Below, piece by piece: positions 44,116-52,725 of a stretch of 64,000 nucleotides of DNA. The notes beneath the pieces are model-generated. The model worked only from the letters and a program-made list of their open reading frames with translations. It was not told where the DNA came from and ran no database searches. The DNA lies in NCBI GenBank assembly GCA_016193465.1, contig JACPSE010000185.1, forward strand, positions 1 through 64,000, read 5' to 3'. The stretch comes from Deltaproteobacteria bacterium (lineage in GTDB: Bacteria > Desulfobacterota > Binatia > UBA9968). A program made the translations under genes and the position numbers. The stretch's first letter is position 1, and every line of letters starts with the position of its first letter.

Positions 44116-44727
44116 ATGCCCTCCAAGTTGACCCTGAGGCAAAGGCAGATATACGAATTTCTCGCTAAAATCGTGCGGGAAAAAGGCTACGCCCCTTCTA
44201 TCCACGAAATCGGCCAGAGATTCAAAATCGCCTCCACGAACGGAGTCTCCGACCATCTGAAGGCCCTGGAGAGAAAGGGCTATATTCGCAGGATCGGTAA
44301 CAGGGCCATGGAGATCCTCAGCCCCCATGGAAGACCCTTGCTGCCTGAGGCCAGAGAGCTCCCCCTCCTCGGGCGCATCACGGCAGGAAGCCCGCTTCTC
44401 GCTGAAGAGAACATCGAGGGCTTTTTGGTTGTGCCCTATGAGATCGCCCGGGGAAAAGAGCTGTTCGCCCTGAAGGTCAAAGGGGACAGCATGGCTGAGG
44501 AGGGCATCCTGGAGGGAGACTGCGTGATTGTGAGGCGCCAGGAGACGGCGGAGAACGGCGAAATCATCGCCGCCTTAATCGGTGCGGAGGCGACGCTCAA
44601 GAGATTCTACCGCAAAGGCGACACCGTAACTCTGAAGCCGAGCAACAAAAACTATGCCCCCATCGTGCTTAATCGAGGCGAGTTCCGCATCCTGGGGAAA
44701 GTGGTGGGACTCGTCCGGAAGTTTTAG
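44116..44727 (+). CDS. lexA: LexA SOS repressor
   Basis: 203 aa. N-terminal winged helix (LRQRQIYEFLAKIVREKGYA, PSIHEIGQRF, NGVSDHLKALERKGYIRR). C-terminal S24 autoprotease: cleavage site A90-G91, catalytic S125 in GDSM and K162. RecA filaments trigger self-cleavage and derepress SOS genes. There is no Shine-Dalgarno because the start codon coincides with the predicted transcript start. imuA follows after 11 nt, so lexA heads the lexA-imuA-imuB operon. Confidence 0.96.
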   Translation: MPSKLTLRQRQIYEFLAKIVREKGYAPSIHEIGQRFKIASTNGVSDHLKALERKGYIRRIGNRAMEILSPHGRPLLPEARELPLLGRITAGSPLLAEENIEGFLVVPYEIARGKELFALKVKGDSMAEEGILEGDCVIVRRQETAENGEIIAALIGAEATLKRFYRKGDTVTLKPSNKNYAPIVLNRGEFRILGKVVGLVRKF

Positions 44728-44738
44728 AGGGTGGACTA

Positions 44739-45431
44739 ATGTTGGACGCAAGGGTTTCGAGGGTGACGAGGATAATGGCCGCAAGCAACCTCTTCGGGAT
44801 TACAAGCGGTTCGACCGTCCTGTCTTCGACCCTGAGGCTCAGACCCGAAGGGAGCGGCCCACCGCCGAAGGGCAGCGAGGAGCGGTGGAATCTCGCGGAG
44901 AGTGCCGGACGTCTGGTGGAGATTTCCGGATCGGGAGCCGCGGCTTCGCTCACGTTCGCCTTCGGCCTGGTGCTGGAGGCGCAGCAGCAGGGCGAGCTGG
45001 TCGGCTGGGTCACGGTGACTGAGAGCTTCTTCTACCCGCCAGATGTCGCTCAGGGAGGAGTGGATCTCGATGCGCTGGTGGTCGCTCGCGTGCCCGACCT
45101 TCGAGCCGTTTCCCGGGCAGGAGAAAAGCTTCTGAGATCAGGGGCCTTTGGTCTGGTGGTGCTCGATGTAGGCGCCGCTGAAATTCCGATGCCGCTGCAG
45201 GCACGGCTGGCCGGACTTGCCCGCCAGCATCACGCTGCTTTGGTCTGCTTGACGGAGAAGGAGAAGAGGGACTTCTCGCTGGGATCGCTCGTATCGCTGC
45301 GAGTTCACGCTGAGCGGACGCAACTCCCGCAGGGTCGGTTCACGTGCAAGCTCAAAGTTCTCAAAGACAAGCGCCGGGGACCTACTTGGTCTCAGGCGGA
45401 GGTGTACCGTGGGCCGGCTGGCCTGTGCTGA
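44739..45431 (+). CDS. imuA: ImuA-like mutasome accessory protein
   Basis: 230 aa, between lexA and imuB, the known place of ImuA. A RecA-like core is visible (GRLVEISGSGAAASLTFAF), but the P-loop Gly-Lys-Ser/Thr is replaced by Gly-Ala-Ala-Ala, so ATP binding is unlikely. ImuA is needed with ImuB and DnaE2 for damage-induced mutagenesis; it interacts with RecA and ImuB in Myxococcus-type systems. The end overlaps imuB by 23 nt. Confidence 0.75.
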   Translation: MLDARVSRVTRIMAASNLFGITSGSTVLSSTLRLRPEGSGPPPKGSEERWNLAESAGRLVEISGSGAAASLTFAFGLVLEAQQQGELVGWVTVTESFFYPPDVAQGGVDLDALVVARVPDLRAVSRAGEKLLRSGAFGLVVLDVGAAEIPMPLQARLAGLARQHHAALVCLTEKEKRDFSLGSLVSLRVHAERTQLPQGRFTCKLKVLKDKRRGPTWSQAEVYRGPAGLC

Positions 45432-46893
45432 TCTTCCGGCGTTTCCGCTCCAACTCCTGCTCAGGCGCCATCCTGAGTGGAGCGCTTATCCGGCGGCTGT
45501 CATCGCCGAGGATAAGCCTCAGGCAAATATCCTCTGGGTGAACGAGAGAGCCCGGCGGGCAGGCTTGCGACCGAATCTCCGCCATGCCGCAGCCTCTTCT
45601 TTAGCGCCTGAACTGCGCGCCGGCGTGGTGCCGCTCAATGAAATCAAAAAAGAAACGGCCATGGTGACGGAGCGCCTCAGGCGCTTCACGCCCGATGTGG
45701 AGGCTTCCCATGAGGAGCACGGAGTTTTCTGGCTGAGCGGCAGCGGGCTAAATCTCCTCTACCCTTCACCGAAAGAGTGGGCGGCCGCGATCCACAGGGA
45801 TATCGAAGCCTTAAACTTTCGCGCAAGTGTTATCGTGGGCTTTACGCGCTTCGGCACTTATGCCGCAGCCAAGGCAGCGAAGGGAACGGCGGTTTTTCAG
45901 GATCCCTCTGAGGAGCGCTCCGCGGCGCGAGAAGTGGAACTCGACCGTCTGGATCTCGATCCGGATTTTCGCGGAGCGCTCTCAAAGCTGGGGATTAAAA
46001 ATGTCGGGGCGCTGCTCTCCCTTCCTGCCGGAGGATTGCGCGAGCGCTTCGGGTCCAAGGCCTATCGTCTTTACCGGGCGGCCTCGGGCGATCTGTGGGA
46101 GCCGCTTAAGCCCTGCCCGGTCGAGGAGCCGGTCCGGCAAAAACTCCTGCTCGATGATCCGGAGACGGACAGCGCGCGCCTCCTTTTTCTCATCAGGCGT
46201 CTTCTCCACCCCATGTTGGCGGCGCTCGCCGACCGGGGAGAGGCGCTTTCAGCACTGTTGCTTCGTCTCCTCACCGGCAGGAACGGCTGGCGCGAAGATC
46301 GTATCCGCCCGGCTGCGCCGACGCTCGACTCAGGCCAGGTGCTTGATTTGGTTCGTATTCGGCTGGAGAGATTGGAACTCTCCGCAGGTGTAATCGAGAT
46401 CGAGCTTCTAGCGGAAGGAATTCCGGCCACACGCGAACAGCTCCGTCTCTTCGCCGACCGGCCCCGGCGCGATCTCGACGCTGCCGGTCGGGCGCTGGCC
46501 CGCCTCAGGGCCGAGTTCGGCGAGCAAGCGGTGGTGCGGGCGAAGCTTACGGACCGACATCTTCCCGAGGCCCGCTTCACATGGGAGCCTATCGAGCATG
46601 TCGAGCTTCCAAAACCAAAACAAGGAGCGCCGAAAATTCTAGTGCGCCGGATCTTTGCCAAGCCCATTCCGTTACCTCCACAGCCGCGCACGCACGACGG
46701 CGGCTGGCCCCTTCTGGGACCGAAGTACGGAACGGTAGAGAGGCTCTCCAGACCGTATGTATTTTCCGGCGGATGGTGGAATCGCGAGATCCAGCGAGAA
46801 TACTATTTCGCCGAGACCCGCCGAGGCGATTTCCTGTGGGTTTACTACGACAAGTTGCGCCGCCGCTGGTTTTTGCAGGGACGGGTGGAGTGA
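45409..46893 (+). CDS. imuB: ImuB, inactive Y-family polymerase-like protein
   Basis: 494 aa. It keeps the Y-family layout (N-terminal CADLPAFPLQ, helix-hairpin-helix LSKLGIKNVGALLSLP at 191-206) but lacks the second catalytic Asp-Glu: the region reads GVFWLSGSGLNLLY. That is typical of ImuB, which is a scaffold. QLRLF at 344-348 fits a beta-clamp-binding motif. The C-terminus carries the conserved YYFAETRRGDFLWVYYDKL block. GTG 45409 has GCGGAGG 6 nt upstream. Downstream TA genes now separate it from dnaE2. Confidence 0.92.
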   Translation: MGRLACADLPAFPLQLLLRRHPEWSAYPAAVIAEDKPQANILWVNERARRAGLRPNLRHAAASSLAPELRAGVVPLNEIKKETAMVTERLRRFTPDVEASHEEHGVFWLSGSGLNLLYPSPKEWAAAIHRDIEALNFRASVIVGFTRFGTYAAAKAAKGTAVFQDPSEERSAAREVELDRLDLDPDFRGALSKLGIKNVGALLSLPAGGLRERFGSKAYRLYRAASGDLWEPLKPCPVEEPVRQKLLLDDPETDSARLLFLIRRLLHPMLAALADRGEALSALLLRLLTGRNGWREDRIRPAAPTLDSGQVLDLVRIRLERLELSAGVIEIELLAEGIPATREQLRLFADRPRRDLDAAGRALARLRAEFGEQAVVRAKLTDRHLPEARFTWEPIEHVELPKPKQGAPKILVRRIFAKPIPLPPQPRTHDGGWPLLGPKYGTVERLSRPYVFSGGWWNREIQREYYFAETRRGDFLWVYYDKLRRRWFLQGRVE

Positions 46894-46924
46894 GCCACTA
46901 ATTGCTGCCCGGACAAATTCGTGG

Positions 46925-46939
46925 TATCGTATTACGATA
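46925..46939. promoter_or_regulatory. Operator-like dyad before vapBC
   Basis: TATCGTA-T-TACGATA, a perfect 7+1+7 inverted repeat 22 nt before the vapB ATG. Likely the site through which the VapB-VapC complex represses its operon. Confidence 0.6.
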
Positions 46940-46961
46940 TCACGATCGATAGGAGTACCGT

Positions 46962-47168
46962 ATGGAGACAGTCACTGTTTCTCCCAAATTCCAAGTGGTC
47001 ATTCCCCAGAGGGTTCGTAAAGCCCTAGGGATCAAACCGGGGCAAAAGATTCAAGTCATCCCTTATGAAGGCAGGATCGAGTTGATCCCGGTCGAGCCGA
47101 TCCGTCGAGGCCGGGGGTTTCTCAAGGGGATCGACACCGGAGTCGAGCGCGAGCCGGACCGGGTATGA
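46962..47168 (+). CDS. vapB: VapB antitoxin (AbrB type)
   Basis: 68 aa. VSPKFQVVIPQRVRKALGIK is a classic SpoVT-AbrB domain; the tail (RGFLKGIDTGVEREPDRV) should bind the toxin. AGGAG lies 7 nt before the ATG. The stop overlaps the vapC start (ATGA). This pair is inserted between imuB and the mazEF-dnaE2 part of the locus. Confidence 0.9.
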   Translation: METVTVSPKFQVVIPQRVRKALGIKPGQKIQVIPYEGRIELIPVEPIRRGRGFLKGIDTGVEREPDRV

Positions 47169-47545
47169 ATGTAGTTGACTCCTCAGGTTGGCTCGAATAC
47201 TTCGCTGAGGGGCCGAACGCCGCCAAATTTGCCCCAGCAATCCAGAGCACACGGGAACTCGTTGTGCCGAGCCTGAGTATCTATGAGGTGTTTAAGCGAG
47301 TGCTGCAGCAACGAAGCGAAATCGAGGCCCTGCGAGCGGTTGCACTCATGCAGCAGGGGCGGGTGATCGACCTCAACTTCAAGACAGCGTTAAGCGCAGC
47401 AAAGTTGTCCGTCGATTTGGGGCTACCTATGGCGGATAGCAGTATGCTGGCGACGGCGCGGGAATACCAGGCGACGCTGTGGACACAAGATGCGGATTTC
47501 AAGGGTGTGGAAGGGGTCAGATATTTTGCGAAGGGGAAAAACTAA
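47165..47545 (+). CDS. vapC: VapC PIN-domain toxin
   Basis: 126 aa. D5 in VVDSSGWLE, E42 in SIYEVFKR, D91 in GLPMADSSML and D111-D113 in TQDADF provide the PIN active site. Complete and coupled to vapB. It is immediately followed by a fragment of another imuB 3' end. Confidence 0.92.
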   Translation: MNVVDSSGWLEYFAEGPNAAKFAPAIQSTRELVVPSLSIYEVFKRVLQQRSEIEALRAVALMQQGRVIDLNFKTALSAAKLSVDLGLPMADSSMLATAREYQATLWTQDADFKGVEGVRYFAKGKN

Positions 47546-47598
47546 ACAGTTGCTTCGGCGGACGCCGGAAGCGCGCGCCCTTTTGCCCGCAGACCGCT

Positions 47599-47720
47599 TA
47601 TTTCTGGCTGACGACCGGCTGGTACGGTCAGAGCACTGCTTTGCAGAAACCCGCCGCGGCGATCTCTTGTGGATCTACTACGATAAGCTCCGCCTATTTG
47701 CGGAGTATATCTTCATCTGA
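47599..47720 (+). pseudogene. Fragment of a second imuB 3' end
   Basis: From about 47645 the reading frame gives FAETRRGDLLWIYYDKLR, matching the imuB C-terminal block (FAETRRGDFLWVYYDKLR) at 46806-46860, but with several synonymous and other changes. It then diverges (LFAEYIFI, stop). Sequence before it is frame-broken. It is a diverged copy, not a recent duplicate of the imuB next door. Confidence 0.75.
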
Positions 47721-47730
47721 AGCGTACAGA

Positions 47731-47770
47731 TTGACGACCTATGGTATCATGATATAATTACACTGTAATT
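47731..47770 (+). promoter_or_regulatory. mazEF promoter with overlapping operator
   Basis: TTGACG (47731-47736), 16-bp spacer, TATAAT (47753-47758). The dyad AATTACA-C-TGTAATT (47756-47770) overlaps the -10 box and start region, as expected for autorepression by MazE. CGGAGG precedes GTG 47788. Confidence 0.65.
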
Positions 47771-47787
47771 ACTCTCGGAGGATCTCT

Positions 47788-48033
47788 GTGAAGGTTAGTG
47801 TTGTACGAATCGGCAATTCCCGTGGCATTCGGCTTCCGAAACCAGTTCTCGACCAGTGCGCGATCCTGGACTCGGTTGATCTGGCTGTGGAGGGGCGGCG
47901 TATCGTTCTCACGCCCATTCGCAATAAGCCCCGGCAGGGCTGGCGTGAGGCGGCCGAGCGGATGCACCAGACGGGGGGCGATGAGCTGCTGATTCCCGAC
48001 GTCTTCGAGGACGATGTGGACGTCGAGTGGTGA
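47788..48033 (+). CDS. mazE: MazE-type antitoxin
   Basis: 81 aa. VVRIGNSRGIRLPKPVLDQ is the MazE-type AbrB domain; the acidic tail (LLIPDVFEDDVDVEW) is the expected MazF-binding segment. Start GTG 47788 with a good GGAGG. The stop overlaps the mazF ATG (TGATG). Confidence 0.92.
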   Translation: MKVSVVRIGNSRGIRLPKPVLDQCAILDSVDLAVEGRRIVLTPIRNKPRQGWREAAERMHQTGGDELLIPDVFEDDVDVEW

Positions 48034-48350
48034 TGAGGCAGTACGACATCTTCATCGTCAACCTTGATCCAACGGTGGGGTCAGAGATCAGGAAAACAAG
48101 ACCTTGCATCGTGATCACCCCGGACGAAATGAACGGCCCTCTTCGTACGGTCCAGGTCGCGCCGATGACGACGAACATCCAGCCCTTTCCGTGGCGGGTT
48201 CCGATCACGTTCCAAGGGAAGCGGGGGATGGTTGCTCTGGACCAAATCAGGACAGTGGACAAAGCTCGTTTGCTTAAAAGGGTTGGTCGAATCAGCCGAC
48301 CGGTCGCCGCGATGATCAAGTCTGCCATCCAGCAGATGTTGGTGGAGTGA
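48033..48350 (+). CDS. mazF: MazF-type endoribonuclease toxin
   Basis: 105 aa from ATG 48033. YDIFIVNLDPTVGSEIRKTR, PCIVITPDEMNG, VAPMTTN and the C-terminal helix are the MazF/PemK fold; the conserved Arg in the IRKTRP loop and T in MTTN form the active site. It cleaves mRNA at short motifs. Double hairpins follow the stop. Confidence 0.94.
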   Translation: MRQYDIFIVNLDPTVGSEIRKTRPCIVITPDEMNGPLRTVQVAPMTTNIQPFPWRVPITFQGKRGMVALDQIRTVDKARLLKRVGRISRPVAAMIKSAIQQMLVE

Positions 48351-48386
48351 CCCAGCGCTGGACGCTGGGGCTGAGTTTTTACTCAG
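48351..48386 (+). terminator. Double hairpin after mazF
   Basis: CCCAGCG (48351-48357) pairs with CGCTGGG (48363-48369), then CTGAGT (48371-48376) pairs with ACTCAG (48381-48386) around TTTT. Possible terminator insulating dnaE2 from mazEF. GCTGATCGCTGATCG-like repeats follow, similar to those before uvrC. Confidence 0.4.
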
Positions 48387-48424
48387 TGCTGATCGCTGAT
48401 CGATAACTACTGAATACTGCGAAC

Positions 48425-51400
48425 ATGCGCCCCTACGTTCCCCTCTGGTGCAAGAGCAATTTTTCTTTTCTCGAAGGGGCGAGTCATGCCGATGAGCTGG
48501 TGGAGGAGGCTCATCAGCTTGGTCTTTCGGCTCTGGCCCTCACCGACCGTGACGGCGTGTATGGGATCGTGCGCGCGCATGTGAGGGCGCGGGAAGTAGG
48601 TCTGCACCTGATCGTAGGGTCACAGGTCATTGTGAATGATGGATCGGTGATCGTGCTTTTAGTGCAGGACCGAAGCGGCTACGCCAATCTCTGCCGGCTC
48701 ATCACCATGGGGCGGCTGCGCTCTCCCAAAGGAAAGAGCGCTCTGACGTGGGATGAGGTCTGCGAGCATGCAAGCGGGCTCGTCGCGCTCTGGGGCGGTG
48801 AGCGGAGCCTGATTGTGGGAGAGGCCGATCCTGGAGAAGTGGCGGGCAAGCTGCGCGATGCCTTCGGCGACCGGCTCTGTGCCATGGTCGCGCGGCACCG
48901 GCGGGAGGAGGAAGTCTCCCAGGAGGCGCGGCTGCGCAAACGAGCGGCACGGTATGGCCTTCCCCTCATCGCGGCGACTGAAGTTCTCTACCATACGCCT
49001 GCCCGCCGTCCGCTCCAAGATGTGCTCACCGCGATCCGCTATGGTGTCCCCGTTGCCTCTGCGGGCCGGAGGCTCAAGCCCAACGCCGGGCATGGCCTCA
49101 AATCTCCTTTTGCCTTTGCTGCGCTCTTTGCCGATGACCCAGCGGCTGTAGCCAGAACCGAAGAGATAGCTGAGCGCTGTACTTTTTCCCTTACGGAGAT
49201 TCGCTACCGTTATCCTTCAGAGCGTTTGCTAGACGGGACGGCATCATCTCAACGGCTGCGGCAGCTCGCTTTCGAAGGGGCGCGCCGGCGCTATGGCGAA
49301 GCGGTGCCGTCCGAGGTTGAGAAGCAGCTTGAGAAAGAACTCAACCTCATCGAGGCGCTGGACTATCCCGGCTACTTTCTCACTATGTGGGAGATCGTGG
49401 AGTTCTGCCGCGAGCGCGAGATCATCTGCCAGGGACGCGGCTCAGCAGCCAACTCGGCTGTCTGCTACTGCCTCGGCATCACGGCGATCGATCCGGTGCG
49501 GATGGGGCTTCTCTTCGAGCGCTTCCTCTCCCAGGAGCGCGCCGAGCCGCCCGATATCGACCTCGACATCCAGCACGACCGGCGCGAAGAGGTGATCCAG
49601 CATGTCTATGAGAAGTACGGGCGCGAGCGCGCCGCGATGGTGGCCAATGTGATCCGCTACCGCTCTCGCTCTGCCGTGCGCGACGTGGGAAAGGCCCTGG
49701 GACTTGCCGAGACCTCTCTGGATCGCCTGGCTAAATTTCTTTCTCATTCCGAGGAGATCACTGCCGAGGTCCTCCGGCAGGCAGGGTTCGATCCGGAGGC
49801 TCCGATGCACGGATATCTCCGTCAGCTCAGCGCCGAGATTCTCGACTTCCCGCGCCATCTCTCGATCCATCCCGGCGGATTCCTGCTCGGCCAGGAGCCT
49901 GTGCACGGCATCGTCCCGATCGAGAATGCGACCATGCCCGGCCGCACGGTCATCCAGTGGGACAAGGAGGATCTTGAGGATCTTGGGCTCTTCAAAGTGG
50001 ATCTGCTCGGATTGGGGGGTCTCACGCAGATCGATATCTGTTTTCGGCTTCTCAAGGAACATCGCGCCGTCGAGCTCTCCATGGCCACGATCCCGCCCGA
50101 AGATCCCGAGGCCTTTAAGATGATCTGCCGGGCCGACACCGTCGGCGTCTTCCAGATCGAGAGCCGGGCGCAGATGGCCATGCTCCCGCGCCTTCGGCCG
50201 AAAAACTTTTACGACCTCGTCATCGAGATCAGCATCGTGCGGCCCGGGCCGATTACCGGCGGTATGGTGCACCCCTATCTCAGCCGCCGCAGCGGTGAGG
50301 AAGCGGTGAACTACCCCCATCCAAGCCTCATTCCGGTCCTGGAAAAGACACTGGGCGTGCCGCTCTTCCAGGAGCAGGTGATGCGCCTGGCGGTTGTTGC
50401 AGCCGACTACACGCCGGGCGAGGCCGACCAACTCAGGCGTGACATGGCAGCCTGGCATCGCACCGGACGCATGGAGCGCCATCGCGAGCGGCTGCTCGCG
50501 CGCATGCAGGCCAAGGGGATCGCCCCGGAGTTTGCCGAACGCGTCTTTGAGCAGATCAAGGGTTTCGGCGAGTACGGCTTCCCCGAAAGCCACGCGGCGA
50601 GCTTCGCCCTGATTGCCTACGCTACGGCATGGCTCAAGTGCCACTACCCTGCGGAGTTCACCTGCTCGCTGCTCAATGCCCAGCCGATGGGTTTCTACAC
50701 CCCAGCAACCATCGTTGAAGACGCCAAACGCCATGGCGTGGTTGTGCGGCCGGTGGACGTGCAAAAGAGCGCCTGGGACTGCACGCTCGAACCCTGTCTG
50801 GAGAGCGCCGGCGGCTTCGCCGTGCGCATGGGATTGAGATACGTAAAGGGGCTTGGGATAGGGGACTGGGAGCGGATCGAAGAAGCGCGGCGCGCTTTGC
50901 CCTTTATATCGCTTGCGGATTTTGTCCGCCGTAGCGGCCTCGACGAAGGCGTGCTCAGCGCGCTCGCCGAGGCTGGCGCTTTCGAAGGCTTCGGTCTTGA
51001 GCGGCGCGCGGCGCTGTGGGATATGCGGCGACTCGTGCGTACGCGGAGAGAATCTCTTCCCCTCCAGGCCCGTGAAGTCACTCCGGCCTTTGATCCTCTG
51101 AGCGCCTTCGAGGAGGTGACCTGGGATTATCGCCGCACCCTCCACAGCCCGAGACGCCATCCGCTGGAGCCCTTGCGGGCAGGGCTCGCAGCCCAGGGTC
51201 TCCCGGACGCCCGCACTATCGCCTCTATGAGAAATGGCAGGGGAATCCGCTACGCCGGCTTGGTTATCTGCCGCCAGCGGCCCGGCACCGCCGACGGCGT
51301 GGTCTTCATGACGCTCGAGGACGAAACCGGCTTCGTGAACATAGTGCTGTGGGAACGGGTCTTTGAGCGGTATGCCGCGCTGGCAAGGACAGCCGGTTTT

Positions 51401-51520
51401 CTTGGCGTCACCGGCAGACTTCAGGCTGACGATGGCGTGGTCCACATCGTTGCCGACAAGCTCTGGACGCCAAAAGTGAATTTAGAAGTTGTCAGTGCCC
51501 CCAGTAGAGATTTCCATTAA
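48425..51520 (+). CDS. dnaE2: DnaE2/ImuC error-prone DNA polymerase III alpha subunit
   Basis: 1031 aa, the usual length for DnaE2. It has a PHP domain with the family signature [15 protein letters not shown], but the preceding His pair of active PHP sites reads PLWCK, so exonuclease activity is doubtful. Polymerase palm: [18 protein letters not shown] and [16 protein letters not shown], whose Asp residues bind metal. C-terminal helix-hairpin-helix ([13 protein letters not shown]-like) and OB domain ([17 protein letters not shown]) are present. It carries out error-prone extension across lesions with ImuA and ImuB. No good Shine-Dalgarno precedes ATG 48425. Confidence 0.95.
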   Translation: MRPYVPLWCKSNFSFLEGASHADELVEEAHQLGLSALALTDRDGVYGIVRAHVRAREVGLHLIVGSQVIVNDGSVIVLLVQDRSGYANLCRLITMGRLRSPKGKSALTWDEVCEHASGLVALWGGERSLIVGEADPGEVAGKLRDAFGDRLCAMVARHRREEEVSQEARLRKRAARYGLPLIAATEVLYHTPARRPLQDVLTAIRYGVPVASAGRRLKPNAGHGLKSPFAFAALFADDPAAVARTEEIAERCTFSLTEIRYRYPSERLLDGTASSQRLRQLAFEGARRRYGEAVPSEVEKQLEKELNLIEALDYPGYFLTMWEIVEFCREREIICQGRGSAANSAVCYCLGITAIDPVRMGLLFERFLSQERAEPPDIDLDIQHDRREEVIQHVYEKYGRERAAMVANVIRYRSRSAVRDVGKALGLAETSLDRLAKFLSHSEEITAEVLRQAGFDPEAPMHGYLRQLSAEILDFPRHLSIHPGGFLLGQEPVHGIVPIENATMPGRTVIQWDKEDLEDLGLFKVDLLGLGGLTQIDICFRLLKEHRAVELSMATIPPEDPEAFKMICRADTVGVFQIESRAQMAMLPRLRPKNFYDLVIEISIVRPGPITGGMVHPYLSRRSGEEAVNYPHPSLIPVLEKTLGVPLFQEQVMRLAVVAADYTPGEADQLRRDMAAWHRTGRMERHRERLLARMQAKGIAPEFAERVFEQIKGFGEYGFPESHAASFALIAYATAWLKCHYPAEFTCSLLNAQPMGFYTPATIVEDAKRHGVVVRPVDVQKSAWDCTLEPCLESAGGFAVRMGLRYVKGLGIGDWERIEEARRALPFISLADFVRRSGLDEGVLSALAEAGAFEGFGLERRAALWDMRRLVRTRRESLPLQAREVTPAFDPLSAFEEVTWDYRRTLHSPRRHPLEPLRAGLAAQGLPDARTIASMRNGRGIRYAGLVICRQRPGTADGVVFMTLEDETGFVNIVLWERVFERYAALARTAGFLGVTGRLQADDGVVHIVADKLWTPKVNLEVVSAPSRDFH

Positions 51521-51621
51521 GGCGCCGTTATGTCAGCCTGGAACTGGGTTCCAGCCAGTGCTGGACATCTGCTCCGCCTTGGGGTAATGGGAGAGCTTTA
51601 AACTAACTGAGGAGAGGGTAG

Positions 51622-51886
51622 ATGACGAGCAAGCACAACTATTGCATTGCTGTTTCAGGCCTTGCTACTAATTGGAGCCTCCAGTCTTACTTTAGTAGTC
51701 GGAGCCGGAGCTCAATCACCCGACCGGCAAGTAGAATGGCAGCAGGTCTTAGCTGCGGCCAAGAAGGAAAAAAAGGTTGTCGTATCGGTCCCGCCGGGGG
51801 CGGAGTTAAGAAAGATGTTGAAAGAGGTCTTTGAGCGACGTTTCGGCATCGAGTTAGAACTCGTTACCGGTAGAAAAGACCCCGCC
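51622..51886 (+). pseudogene. Fe(III)-type substrate-binding protein, 5' fragment
   Basis: ATG 51622 follows GAGGAGAGGG. One frame gives MTSKHNYC. After a one-base shift near 51645 the other gives LLFQALLLIGASSLTLVVGA (signal peptide) and WQQVLAAAKKEKKVVVSVPP with VFERRFGIELELVTGR, the start of an extracellular binding protein. The remaining two thirds are absent: the sequence breaks at about 51870, where the antisense retropepsin gene begins. Frameshift plus truncation. Confidence 0.7.
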
Positions 51887-52288
51887 TCACCACCGGAAGA
51901 CGGTGGCCAGGTTATGACGGAACGTAATCGTAAAAAGACGAAAGCAGTCTAAGCGGCCTAGCAACAACGGGACTTCTTCGAGAAGGCACCAGCCGACGCG
52001 CACGGGAAATGCCTTGGAGCCAACTTGGAACTGGAGACGGCGGATAACAATGGGGACACCCCGTTCGCCGATCCCTTTGATTTCTCTGATCTCTTGAGGA
52101 GAGGCTAGCTTCAGCCCTAAGAGGTCTCCGACAGATTTTGGAATAAGAGTGATGTCAGCCCCGGAATCGACATAGAACAGCTGGGGAATGCGCCGACGCC
52201 GGTGAATGACGATGACACGGGCGATAGGACGCGAAATCGAACCAAACAGATCACTGCCCTCTCTGCGGAACGCGAACTCTATTTCCAT
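51887..52288 (-). CDS. Retropepsin-like (clan AA) aspartic protease
   Basis: 133 aa. Start ATG 52288 (MEIEFAFRREG) lies inside the end of the DUF5678 gene. Catalytic motif FYVDSGADITLIPKS near residue 37; second-half motif LLLGRLDCF (LLGR-D). It should be a homodimeric protease like other DUF5678-linked relatives. It is intact, unlike the copy at 11.1 kb. A substrate is unknown. A retroviral origin is not implied; single-domain retropepsins are common in bacteria. Confidence 0.8.
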   Translation of the reverse strand: MEIEFAFRREGSDLFGSISRPIARVIVIHRRRRIPQLFYVDSGADITLIPKSVGDLLGLKLASPQEIREIKGIGERGVPIVIRRLQFQVGSKAFPVRVGWCLLEEVPLLLGRLDCFRLFTITFRHNLATVFRW

Positions 52289-52515
52289 CGAAGACAAAGC
52301 ACCAAAGTCTCTACACGGGGCAGCTTTCCGATGGTGGGAGTTGAGGAAGGGAAGCGCCGCTTGGCCTGGCTCCAAACCAGTCGCGCGTTTGATCCAGAGG
52401 CGACAACCTGCTGGCCGACGATGGCAATGTACTGACCAGCGAAACGTGAAAGATCCGCTCTGAGGAAGAAGTCAAACTCCACACTAACTCGATTCTTTCT
52501 CCGCCGTCTGGCCAT
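52279..52515 (-). CDS. DUF5678-type small protein
   Basis: 78 aa with a basic N-terminus (MARRRRKNRV). DLSRFAGQYIAIVGQQVVAS matches the DUF5678 pattern W/Y-I-A-V/I-x-G...V-V-A-S-G. The end contains KLPRVETLVL. It overlaps the protease start by 10 nt, again coupled. It is the second such pair in the window. Confidence 0.7.
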   Translation of the reverse strand: MARRRRKNRVSVEFDFFLRADLSRFAGQYIAIVGQQVVASGSNARLVWSQAKRRFPSSTPTIGKLPRVETLVLCLRWK

Positions 52516-52725
52516 GACCTTTTCTCCGTTTGCTAAACTTACCAGGCTGGAGTATATGCGTCAACCTTGCCTAGTAGTGGAAAAAAAGGGTTCCCCGGTT
52601 ATCAGCGCGGGTCGTGGTGGGTGCTGCAGTGGGCGACTCTCTGGAAAAGCAGCTCCCTGTTTTTCTCTTTGTCCGCTACCCCACAGCGGCGCACGGATTT
52701 CTGAATCTCACATCGCAGCTTCTCT

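Noticed and set aside
49442-51445. 667-codon open frame antisense to dnaE2
   Set aside because: dnaE2 motifs are intact on the plus strand; the opposite frame has no domain and arises from codon bias.
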